This document shows, piece after piece, positions 41,294 through 48,899 of a DNA stretch of 64,000 nt. A program made the position numbers and the translations under genes. The notes under the pieces are model-generated. The model saw nothing but the letters and a program-made list of their open reading frames with translations. It was not told the DNA's origin and made no database searches. The first letter of the stretch is position 1. Every line of letters begins with the position of its first letter. Origin of the DNA: CBDDIP01 sp965279405 (GTDB lineage Bacteria; Actinomycetota; Acidimicrobiia; Acidimicrobiales; Ilumatobacteraceae); the NCBI GenBank assembly GCA_965279405.1, contig OZ257157.1, positions 2,108,001 through 2,172,000 of the forward strand. Direction: 5' to 3'.

Positions 41294-42618
41294 CGGATGC
41301 GCGCCGCGTTGGCGTGCGCCGGGAAGCCCTCGTGCGCGCTCATCGCCAGGATCGTCGGCGTCATCCGTGCCAGCGCGGCAGCATCCGATCGAGCGACCGC
41401 AGTGCGCTTGAGGAAGGCGTCGGCGGTGATCCCGCTGGCGACGTGGGCGAACCCACCGGTGGGCAGGCTGGCGGGGCAGCCGATGACGAAGTTGCCGGCC
41501 GAGAACAGCGTGCTCTGACCGACCAGGATCTCGCCGGCGTTGACGAGCAGCTCGACCAGCTCGTCCTCGCACGACGCCGACACGGCGACCTGCAGGTGCT
41601 CAGGCGCCCAACGGTTGGCGACCTCGGCGGCCTCGGCGAGCGACCCCACGAACACGCACCCGCCGTTGCTGCCGAGCGAGGCACGAGCCGCCTCGGCGCG
41701 AGCTACGGGCAGCTCGGCCAGCTGCTCGGCGAGCGCGGCGTCGACGGCGTCGGCCAACGCGGCCGACGGCGTCACCAGCAGCACCGCCGAGTCGGTGCCG
41801 TGCTCGGCCTCGTTCAACAGATCGGCGGCGACGAACCGAGGATCGGCGCTGTCGTCGGCGATCACCAGGCTCTCGGTCGGCCCGAGGATCATCATGGTGG
41901 CCACGCCGTAGCGCTGCATCTCGACCTGCGCGCACGCCACCGGTGGGCTGCCGGGCCCGACGATCTTGCGCACCTTGGGGATCGACTCGGTGCCGAAGCC
42001 CAGCGCGGCGATGCCGGCGGGGCCGTTGACGCGGAACACGGCGTCGACGCCGAGCTTGCGGCACACGACGAGCACGGCCGGGTCGATCGCCCCGGCTGCG
42101 CCGGGTTCGGGCGGCACGACGAGCGCCAGCTCGGGCACACCGGCCACGGTCGCCGGCACGGCGAGCTGGTACGCGACGCTCGGGTAGCTGGCCTTGCCGC
42201 TGGGCACGAACAGGCCGGCGGAGCTGATCGGGGTGATCTTCTCGCCGACGGTGAGCCCGGGCTCGCTCTCGAAGCTCCAGTCGACGGTGCGGGCCAGGAG
42301 CTGCTCGTTGAAGGCGCGGAGGTGGACGATGGCGTCGTCGATCGCCGCATCGACATCGGGCGCCACGTGCGCCGTCTCGATCTCCTGCGCGGTGGCCCGC
42401 AGCTGATCGGGGCGCAGCTCGACGCCGTCGAAGCGGGAGAGGGCCCGACAGACCGCGTCGTCGCCGTTGGCTCGGACGTCGTCGATGATCGTGCCGATGT
42501 CGTCCTTGAGCTGCTGGTCGAAGATCGCCTCGAGGCCGCGGCTGCACAGCGCGGCCCGTTCCGGCTCGTTCATCTGCGACCACGTCATCCGCCGCATCAC
42601 CGGCTCCTGGGCACCCAT
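41284..42618 (-). CDS. Histidinol dehydrogenase family protein, divergent paralogue
   Basis: 444 residues. It aligns in outline with HisD: FVPSGKASYPSVAYQLAVPA, NEAEHGTDSAVLLVT, RWAPEHLQV (the catalytic Glu-His pair), LPTGGFAHVASG and a C-terminal AMSAHEGFPAH. Several HisD hallmarks differ: the zinc ligands Gln and Asp appear as Glu in NEAEH and Asn in AGNFVIGCPAS, the substrate His of the GxNH motif is Ser, and the GP-x-x-x-V-A block reads GPGSPPVACAQ. It may oxidise another alcohol. The gene is not in a histidine operon but lies divergent from purA; TATAGC lies 9 bases before the ATG. Confidence 0.8.
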   Translation of the reverse strand: MGAQEPVMRRMTWSQMNEPERAALCSRGLEAIFDQQLKDDIGTIIDDVRANGDDAVCRALSRFDGVELRPDQLRATAQEIETAHVAPDVDAAIDDAIVHLRAFNEQLLARTVDWSFESEPGLTVGEKITPISSAGLFVPSGKASYPSVAYQLAVPATVAGVPELALVVPPEPGAAGAIDPAVLVVCRKLGVDAVFRVNGPAGIAALGFGTESIPKVRKIVGPGSPPVACAQVEMQRYGVATMMILGPTESLVIADDSADPRFVAADLLNEAEHGTDSAVLLVTPSAALADAVDAALAEQLAELPVARAEAARASLGSNGGCVFVGSLAEAAEVANRWAPEHLQVAVSASCEDELVELLVNAGEILVGQSTLFSAGNFVIGCPASLPTGGFAHVASGITADAFLKRTAVARSDAAALARMTPTILAMSAHEGFPAHANAARIRQT

Positions 42619-42687
42619 CGTCCGGACGCTATAGGCTCTCGACACGTTCCATCCCGCCACGTTGTGGCCCCCAGCTCGGAGCGTGCC

Positions 42688-43911
42688 ATGCCTGTCACCG
42701 TCGTCGTCGGAGCCCAATGGGGTGACGAGGGCAAGGCCAAGGTCATCGACCTGTTGGCGGCCGATCACACCCACGTCGTTCGCTACCAGGGTGGGCACAA
42801 CGCCGGCCACACGGTGGTCGTCGGCGACGAGCGCTACGCGCTGCAGTTGATCCCCAGCGGGGTGCTCTACCCGCACATCATCCCGGTGATCGGCAACGGC
42901 GTGGTCGTCGACCTGCCGACGCTGTTCAAGGAGATCGACACGCTGGAGAGCCGCAACATCTCCTGCGCCAAGTTGAAGGTCAGCAGCCAGGCGCACCTGA
43001 TCTTCCCGTGGCACCAGACGCTCGACGCTCTGTACGAGAACGTGCGCGGCGACGCCCGCATCGGCACGACCCTGAAGGGCATCGGCCCGGCCTACGCCGA
43101 CAAGGCGCGTCGCGAGGGGATCCGTGCCGGCGAGGTGCTCGACCCGGCGGCGTTCGCTGCAACGGTGAAGGACCGCGCCGTTGCGCACAACGCCGAGATC
43201 GCCGCGCTCGGCGGTGAGCCGCTCGACGTCGACGCGGTGGTCGCCCAGTTCGAGGCGCTCGGCAAGCGATTGGCGCCGTACGTCGTCGACACGGTGGACC
43301 TGTTGCACGAGGCGCTGGACCGCGACGATGCGCTGCTGCTGGAGGGTGCGCAGGCGACGTTCCTCGATCTCGACCACGGCACCTATCCGTTCGTCACCTC
43401 GTCGAACCCGACCGCCGGCGGCGCGTGCGTCGGCACCGGCATCGGGCCGCGCTACCTCTCGCGCATCGTCGGGATCACGAAGGCGTACACCACCCGCGTC
43501 GGTTCCGGTCCGTTCCCCACCGAGCTGCTCGACGAGCTCGGCGACAAGCTGGTCGAGATCGGCAAGGAGTTCGGCACGGTCACCGGGCGCCGCCGCCGGT
43601 GTGGCTGGTTGGACTGCGTGATGCTGCGCAAGGCGGTGCGGTTGAACTCGCTCACCGAGATCGCGCTGACGAAGCTCGACGTGCTCGACACGTTCGACGA
43701 GATCCTGGTGTGCACCGAGTACGACGCCGACGGACGCCCGGTGTACGCGCACCTGCCGGGTTGGCTGTGCGACATCAGTGCGGTCACCGAGCGGTCGGCC
43801 TTGCCGGCCGAGGCGGTGTCGTTCATCGAGCTGGTCGAGCGCGAGGTCGGCATCCCCGTCGTCATCGTCGGCACCGGCGCCGAGCGCGACTCGTACGTGA
43901 CGTGGCAGTGA
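42688..43911 (+). CDS. purA: Adenylosuccinate synthetase
   Basis: 407 residues, close to the usual 430. The N-terminal GTP/IMP site reads GAQWGDEGKAKVIDL, where most family members have GDEGKGK. The IMP-binding and GTP-binding blocks QGGHNAGHTVVV, GTTLKGIGPAYADKARREGIR in parts, and TRVGSGPFPTEL follow. It joins IMP and aspartate in the first step to AMP. It is 4 bases upstream of purB, so the two steps of AMP synthesis are co-transcribed. The ATG at 42688 fits the family N-terminus. Confidence 0.96.
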   Translation: MPVTVVVGAQWGDEGKAKVIDLLAADHTHVVRYQGGHNAGHTVVVGDERYALQLIPSGVLYPHIIPVIGNGVVVDLPTLFKEIDTLESRNISCAKLKVSSQAHLIFPWHQTLDALYENVRGDARIGTTLKGIGPAYADKARREGIRAGEVLDPAAFAATVKDRAVAHNAEIAALGGEPLDVDAVVAQFEALGKRLAPYVVDTVDLLHEALDRDDALLLEGAQATFLDLDHGTYPFVTSSNPTAGGACVGTGIGPRYLSRIVGITKAYTTRVGSGPFPTELLDELGDKLVEIGKEFGTVTGRRRRCGWLDCVMLRKAVRLNSLTEIALTKLDVLDTFDEILVCTEYDADGRPVYAHLPGWLCDISAVTERSALPAEAVSFIELVEREVGIPVVIVGTGAERDSYVTWQ

Positions 43912-43915
43912 TCCG

Positions 43916-45217
43916 ATGATCCCCCGCTACTCGATGCCCGAGATGGAAGCGGTCTTCACCGACGCGGCGCGCTTCGGCCGCTACCTCGAGATCGAGTTGC
44001 TGGCCACCGAGGCGCACGCCAACCTCGGCATCGTCCCGCTGGCCGACGCGCAGGCGTGCCGCGACCGCGCCCCCGTCACCGACGACGCGTTCGTCGGCGC
44101 GGTCTCGGATCGCGAGCGGGTGACGGATCACGACGTCGCCGCGTTCGTCGACGTCGTGCAGGCCGCCATCGGCGCACCCGCCGGCGCGTGGATCCACTAC
44201 GGGCTGACGTCCAGCGACGTCGTCGACACGGCGTGGTGCTGGATGCTGCGCGACGCGGCACAGCTGCTGATCGCCGCCGCCGACGATCTGATCGACACGC
44301 TTGTCGCGCTGTCCCGTCAGCACCGCGACACGGTGATGATCGGGCGCACGCATGGCATCCACGCCGAGCCGACGACGTTCGGCGCCAAGGTGGCGCTGTG
44401 GGCGTTGCAGGTCGGCCGCGATCGTGATCGGCTGCGCGCGGCGAAGGCCGCCGTGTCGGTGTGCAAGCTCAGCGGCGCGGTCGGCACGTACAGCAACATC
44501 GACCCCGAGGTCGAGCGCTTCGTCGGCGATCGCGTCGGCCTGACGCCGGTGCCGGCGACGCAGGTGATCCCGCGCGATCGCCACGCCGAGTACCTGTGGG
44601 CGTGCGCCAGCGTCGGCTCGACGATGGAGCTGATCGCCGTCGAGCTGCGCCATCTCCAGCGCACCGAGGTGAGCGAGGTGCAGGAGGGCTTCAAGCCGGG
44701 GCAGAAGGGCTCCAGCGCGATGCCCCACAAGCGCAACCCGATCAGCGCCGAGACGATCAGCGGCCTGTCGCGCGTGCTGCGCGGCAACCTGCAGGCGGGC
44801 ATGCAGGACGTGGCGTTGTGGCACGAGCGGGACATCTCGCACAGCTCGGTCGAGCGCATCGTGCTGCCGGACTCGTCGCTCCTGGCGTACTACGTGCTGC
44901 GACGCATGCAGCGTCTGCTGGCCGGCCTGCAGGTCTTCCCCGACCGCATGCAGATCAACCTCGACGCCAGCTTCGGTCTCGTGTTCAGCCAGCCGGTGCT
45001 GCTCGCGTTGGTGCAAGCCGGTCTGACCCGCGACGACGCCTACCGCATCGTGCAGGAGAACGCTGCCCGAGCTTGGGCCGAGCGTGTGTCGTTCCGGGCC
45101 CTGCTCGACGCCGACCCGCGCGTCACCGTTGCACCTTCTGTGCTTGACGACGCGTTCGACCTCCGTCGCAGCCTGTCGCGCATCGCCCCCGTGTTCGACG
45201 CCCTCAACGCGCTGTAG
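43916..45217 (+). CDS. purB: Adenylosuccinate lyase
   Basis: 433 residues, typical. The fumarase/aspartase superfamily signature GSSAMPHKRNP lies at about 264-274. Upstream are IHYGLTSSDVVDTA and GRTHGIHAEPTTFG with the catalytic His, and HERDISHSSVERIVLPD. The enzyme cleaves adenylosuccinate to AMP and fumarate and acts in inosinate synthesis as well. The ATG at 43916 follows the purA stop by 4 bases. The stop lies one base before the end of the convergent hydrolase gene. Confidence 0.96.
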   Translation: MIPRYSMPEMEAVFTDAARFGRYLEIELLATEAHANLGIVPLADAQACRDRAPVTDDAFVGAVSDRERVTDHDVAAFVDVVQAAIGAPAGAWIHYGLTSSDVVDTAWCWMLRDAAQLLIAAADDLIDTLVALSRQHRDTVMIGRTHGIHAEPTTFGAKVALWALQVGRDRDRLRAAKAAVSVCKLSGAVGTYSNIDPEVERFVGDRVGLTPVPATQVIPRDRHAEYLWACASVGSTMELIAVELRHLQRTEVSEVQEGFKPGQKGSSAMPHKRNPISAETISGLSRVLRGNLQAGMQDVALWHERDISHSSVERIVLPDSSLLAYYVLRRMQRLLAGLQVFPDRMQINLDASFGLVFSQPVLLALVQAGLTRDDAYRIVQENAARAWAERVSFRALLDADPRVTVAPSVLDDAFDLRRSLSRIAPVFDALNAL

Positions 45218-45218
45218 G

Positions 45219-45983
45219 TCAAGCGTTCGCTGCGAGGAACGGCAGCACGAACGCGCATGCTTCAGCCGCACGGGCGAACACGTCGAAGTGGGTGGCGCCT
45301 TCGAGGACGTGCGTCTCGACCGAGTGCTCGGCCACGTACATCACCTCGTCGTCGGTCCATCCGCCTTCCTCCGACCCGCAGTACCAGAGCTGCGGCACGT
45401 GGATGAGGTCTGGTTCCGGTGACCACGTCGCCGAGCCGCCGATCGCCGCGGCCGGCGCGGCCAGTGGTCGGTTGCGGCGGAGACCGGCGGCGATCGCGTC
45501 GTCGTCGGTGAACCCGACTGCCCGCCAGAACTCGGTCATGCCCGCGTCGGTGTCGATCGTTCGCGCCAATTCCTCGTAGCGCTCTTGACCGTTGTTGCGA
45601 TTCGGCAGCGATGGTCCCGACGCGTGCACGAGCGCCGAGATCCGATCGGGGTGCAGCACGGCAAGGGAGGCGCCATTCTTGCCGCCCTGTGAGAAGCCCC
45701 ACACCGGCACGCGGTGGAGTCCTTCGGCGTCGAGCACGGCGACGATGTCGTCGACGATCAGGCGCTCGTCGTAGAGCGCCCAGTCGGTCGGCTTGTCGCT
45801 GTCTCCGTGACCGAGGCGATCGATGGCGATCATCCGGTAGCGGGGTTCGAGCAGCTCGCCGTAGCCACACTCCCACCACTGATCAGCCCACTGCGTGCCG
45901 CCGGAGAGCAGCAGCAGCGGCGGCCCCTGACCCTCGATCCGGTAGCTGATCGAGAAGCCTCGCGACGTCACCGTTGCCCGCAT
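45219..45983 (-). CDS. Alpha/beta hydrolase (ester/lactone-type)
   Basis: 254 residues. The nucleophile is Ser98 in VWGFSQGGKNG, the catalytic acid is probably in WYCGSEEGG, and His232 lies in EGATHFDVF. The lid region is short, as in small esterases, lactonases and haloperoxidase-like enzymes. The start at 45983 leaves 40 bases to the end of the DUF222/HNH gene on the same strand. No signal peptide. Its substrate is unknown. Confidence 0.85.
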   Translation of the reverse strand: MRATVTSRGFSISYRIEGQGPPLLLLSGGTQWADQWWECGYGELLEPRYRMIAIDRLGHGDSDKPTDWALYDERLIVDDIVAVLDAEGLHRVPVWGFSQGGKNGASLAVLHPDRISALVHASGPSLPNRNNGQERYEELARTIDTDAGMTEFWRAVGFTDDDAIAAGLRRNRPLAAPAAAIGGSATWSPEPDLIHVPQLWYCGSEEGGWTDDEVMYVAEHSVETHVLEGATHFDVFARAAEACAFVLPFLAANA

Positions 45984-46024
45984 CGACGGAGCGTACGCAA
46001 CGTCTCACCCCAGGGCGCGCCGAG

Positions 46025-47293
46025 TCACCGTGGGAGTTGCAGTGGTGCGACTTCGGTTCCGTCGGAACGCCAGATGTGCAGGGTGCCGTGGTGATCGCGG
46101 GTGATCGTGTAGTTGTGGCGGTGCTTGAAGCGATGGTGGTGGCCGCAGTGGGGATCGGCGTTCTCGACGTCGGAGAGGCCGCCGTGGTCCCAGTCGTGAC
46201 GGTGGTCGAGCTCGGCGAACATGGCGCGCACGAGGCAGGTGAGCCAACCGCAGCGTGGTTGGGCGAGCATGACGGCTTCTCGCGTGGCCTTGTTGAACAG
46301 TCGCTGGGTACGGCCGAGGTGCAGGACGCGGCCGGTGGAGTCGATGATCACCGCACGGACGCGGCCTTCGATGGCCGCGACGACAGCTTGTCGAGGGTCG
46401 ATGGGCAGCCCGTCGATGGTCTGGCAGCGACGTGTCGTGCTGCTGGACGGATCGGCCGTGGCGGGCTCGACGCCGGCCATGCGGCGGACGGCGTCGTTGA
46501 ACGTCTGCTCGTCGATGACGAGGTTGACCAACGGTTCGGTGATCGGTGTGCCGTTGGTGCCGACGCCCGCGGCGAGTTGGATGATGCGTTGCAGTGCGTC
46601 GTAGCGGCACTGGCGCAACGTTCGGGGCAGCAACCCGGGTCGTGCCCGGTCGCCGTGCTCAGCGACGACGCGGTCCCAGTCGGCCTCGCGTTCGGCGCGG
46701 GTGAAGACGTCCACGACATGACGCATCCCGGTCGCGCTGATGGTGTCGCCGCTGATGAGGAAACGGATCCCGGTGGGGTCCTCGCGGATGTCGACGCGTC
46801 GTGTGGCGTGGGAGTGCTCGTGATCGAGCAGGTGTCCGTCGGGGTCGGCGTAGGACTGCCAGCGTTGGGTGACGGTGAGGAAGTCGGCGTGGCGGAGCAC
46901 AGCGGCCTGGTCGGTGAGCAGGTGCTCCGAGTCGGCGACGTGTGCGCCGGCACGCAGGTGCACGAGGAGTCGGGCGATCTCGTCGATCTGGCACGTGCCG
47001 ATCTCGGCGGCGGCCCACACCTTGGCCGCGTGTGGGAGGTTCGAGACGAGCTTGGCGTGGCGCACCTTGCGGCGGGTCTCGGGTTCGGAGCAGTTGGTGA
47101 CTGCGGCGACCCAACGGTTGATCGAGCGGAACCCGTCGGCCTTGAACGCACCGGTCTGCTCGCAGTCGGCGACCACCGCGGCCATCTGTGCGGCGATCAT
47201 CCGCGCCTGCGCCTCGAGCCGCCCGAGGACGTCCTGATGTCCAGCCGCGCGGATCGCGGCCACATCGAGATCGAGCAACTCCGCCGAGTCCAT
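46025..47293 (-). CDS. DUF222 and HNH-endonuclease domain protein (13E12 repeat family)
   Basis: 422 residues from the ATG at 47293. The helical DUF222 region (residues about 20-300: FRSINRWVAAVTNCSEPETRRKVRHA in pieces) is followed by an HNH nuclease motif, with CGWLTC, then AELDHRHDWDHGG, then HCGHHHRFKH as zinc and metal ligands. Such genes are multicopy in actinobacteria and may be mobile-like or domesticated nucleases. Whether this one is active is not known; the HNH motif looks intact. The codon use is slightly different from the neighbours. Confidence 0.88.
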   Translation of the reverse strand: MDSAELLDLDVAAIRAAGHQDVLGRLEAQARMIAAQMAAVVADCEQTGAFKADGFRSINRWVAAVTNCSEPETRRKVRHAKLVSNLPHAAKVWAAAEIGTCQIDEIARLLVHLRAGAHVADSEHLLTDQAAVLRHADFLTVTQRWQSYADPDGHLLDHEHSHATRRVDIREDPTGIRFLISGDTISATGMRHVVDVFTRAEREADWDRVVAEHGDRARPGLLPRTLRQCRYDALQRIIQLAAGVGTNGTPITEPLVNLVIDEQTFNDAVRRMAGVEPATADPSSSTTRRCQTIDGLPIDPRQAVVAAIEGRVRAVIIDSTGRVLHLGRTQRLFNKATREAVMLAQPRCGWLTCLVRAMFAELDHRHDWDHGGLSDVENADPHCGHHHRFKHRHNYTITRDHHGTLHIWRSDGTEVAPLQLPR

Positions 47294-47396
47294 ACGACAA
47301 CTCAAGCAGAGGGGTGTGACGCGGATGCCGGACGACGCGTCGTGGGTCAGCTTGTGATGTCGACTCTCGTCGTCAGGTGTGGTAGCCCAGCATCTG

Positions 47397-47777
47397 ATGA
47401 GCAGCGGACCGATTGAGGACGGGGTGAATGAACAGCCGATTGCGGCGGCTTGGCGTCCGACGTTCGACGCCATCGTTCGGGCTTTCGTCGCAGGCGACTG
47501 GCAGCTTGAATCTGCCCCGGCAGGCGTGAAGAGGCTCAGCGCCGAGGCAGGTCACCGGTTGAGCAGTGGCGTTGCCGACTACGGCGAGGTCACGCTGGTG
47601 CCCTTGCCGCCGGGGACGTGGGACTCATCGGTGTCGATGTGGACCGGAAGTCATTGGGACGTGCTGGTCGATCTCTGGACCGAGCAGGAAGGCCGCTCGG
47701 ATCTCGTGCTCAGTGCGTCCGTCCGCAGAAGCGAGGACGGCTTTGAGTTCGACGTCCTCATGGTCTACGTGCCCTGA
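47397..47777 (+). CDS. Hypothetical protein
   Basis: 126 residues from the ATG at 47397. The sequence (AWRPTFDAIVRAFVAGDWQLE, TLVPLPPGTWDSSVSMWTGSHW, LWTEQEGRSDLVLSASVRR) resembles small immunity-type or DUF7668-like cytosolic proteins, but I cannot name the family with confidence. It starts 103 bases from the divergent HNH gene. The third-position GC content is lower than in the core genes, which suggests an accessory or acquired gene. Confidence 0.55.
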   Translation: MSSGPIEDGVNEQPIAAAWRPTFDAIVRAFVAGDWQLESAPAGVKRLSAEAGHRLSSGVADYGEVTLVPLPPGTWDSSVSMWTGSHWDVLVDLWTEQEGRSDLVLSASVRRSEDGFEFDVLMVYVP

Positions 47778-47835
47778 CTGGTCGTGCTGATACTCGGGGA
47801 CTGCAATTTGCCCCTCGAGCCGGGAGTCGGGTGCG

Positions 47836-48210
47836 CTACTGAACGGCGGATTCGAGCAGACGGAACGTGTTCGCGTTTGGGTCGAGCTCGGCGCGGATGC
47901 CGAGCGGGATGATCCACTGCGGGTCGATGTGGCCGAAGTCCATGTTGGTGACGATGGTGAGGTAGAAGATCGCCGCCACCGACGGATCGGCGAAGGCCTC
48001 GTTGAGATCGGTAGCTCGGGAGCGCGGGTCGTTGCGCAGCGCCTCCGGGCTCCACCGCGTGGTGCGTCCCTCGCGCACGCGCAGCCCGAACAGCGACGTC
48101 AGCGTGTCGACACCGGCGTCGAAGACGTGCGGGAACACATGCGGGCCGCCCCACGACGTCGACAGCAACGCAACGCTGTCACCCGCCCGCAATCGCGCCG
48201 GCTTGATCAC
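47836..48210 (-). pseudogene. S66 (LD-carboxypeptidase/MccF-like) peptidase with internal deletion
   Basis: 124 codons. The first 81 (KPARLRAGDSVALLSTSWGG ... TDLNEAFADPSVAAI) are the N-terminal part of an S66 peptidase. Directly after, residues 84-124 (TNMDFGHIDPQWIIPLGIRA, ELDPNANTFRLLESAV) match the C-terminus of the same family, with the FGHxDP His retained as His94. About 200 residues with the catalytic Ser and Glu are missing, and the junction (about 81-86) is in frame. It starts with a GTG overlapping the kdpE stop. This is best read as a deletion remnant at the end of the kdp operon. Confidence 0.75.
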
Positions 48211-48899
48211 GGCATGAAGCGGTAGCCCATGCCGCTGTCGGTGAGGAAGTGCTGGGGGCGGCTGGCGTCGAGCTCGAGCTTGCGGCGGATGTGGGCCATG
48301 TGGACGCGCAGCAGGTTCGGATCGGGGTCGTAGGTCGCGTCCCAGACGGCGGTGACGAGCTGTCGCTGGGTGACGAGCCGCTCGGCGTGACGCACGAGGT
48401 GCTCGACGATCGACCACTCGATCGGCGTCAGCCGGACCTCCTCGCGCCCGTCGCGCGGCCCGGCGAACACGCGATGTGCGCCGAGGTCGATGCTGAAGCT
48501 GTCGGTGTCGATCACCGGATCAGCCGCGGCAACGGTTTCCCCGCCGCGGCGCAGTGCGGCGCGCAACCGCGCCATGAGCTCGGCCATGCCGAACGGCTTG
48601 GTGATGTAGTCGTCGGCTCCGGCGTCCAGCGCCTGGACCTTCGAGCGCTCGTCGTCGCGCACCGTCAGCACGATGATCGGCACGTTCGTCCACGGGCGCA
48701 GCGCCTCGATCACCATGATCCCGTCCATCCCCGGCAGACCGAGGTCGAGCAGCACGAGATCCGGGTGCTCGTTGGCGACGGCCTGCAGTGCGTGCTCGCC
48801 GGTGTCGGCCTCGAACACCTCGTAGCCGCGGGCGCCGAGGTTGAGGCTCAACGCCCGACGGATCTGCGGCTCGTCGTCGACGACGAGGATGCGGATCAT
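48207..48899 (-). CDS. kdpE: KdpE response regulator
   Basis: 230 residues. An N-terminal receiver domain with Asp52 (VLLDLGLPGMDG), the acidic pair in VVDDEP and Lys101 (ITKPFG) is followed by an OmpR-type winged helix (LTPIEWSIVEHLV, QLVTAVWDATYDPDPN, LLRVHMAHIRRKLELD). It activates kdp transcription at low potassium or high osmolarity when phosphorylated by KdpD. The ATG at 48899 overlaps the kdpD stop (ATGA). Confidence 0.95.
   Translation of the reverse strand: MIRILVVDDEPQIRRALSLNLGARGYEVFEADTGEHALQAVANEHPDLVLLDLGLPGMDGIMVIEALRPWTNVPIIVLTVRDDERSKVQALDAGADDYITKPFGMAELMARLRAALRRGGETVAAADPVIDTDSFSIDLGAHRVFAGPRDGREEVRLTPIEWSIVEHLVRHAERLVTQRQLVTAVWDATYDPDPNLLRVHMAHIRRKLELDASRPQHFLTDSGMGYRFMP

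Noticed and set aside
47800..47835. Imperfect hairpin around GGGG...CCCC as terminator after the kdp operon
   Set aside because: The pairing is broken and the position relative to the convergent genes is unclear.
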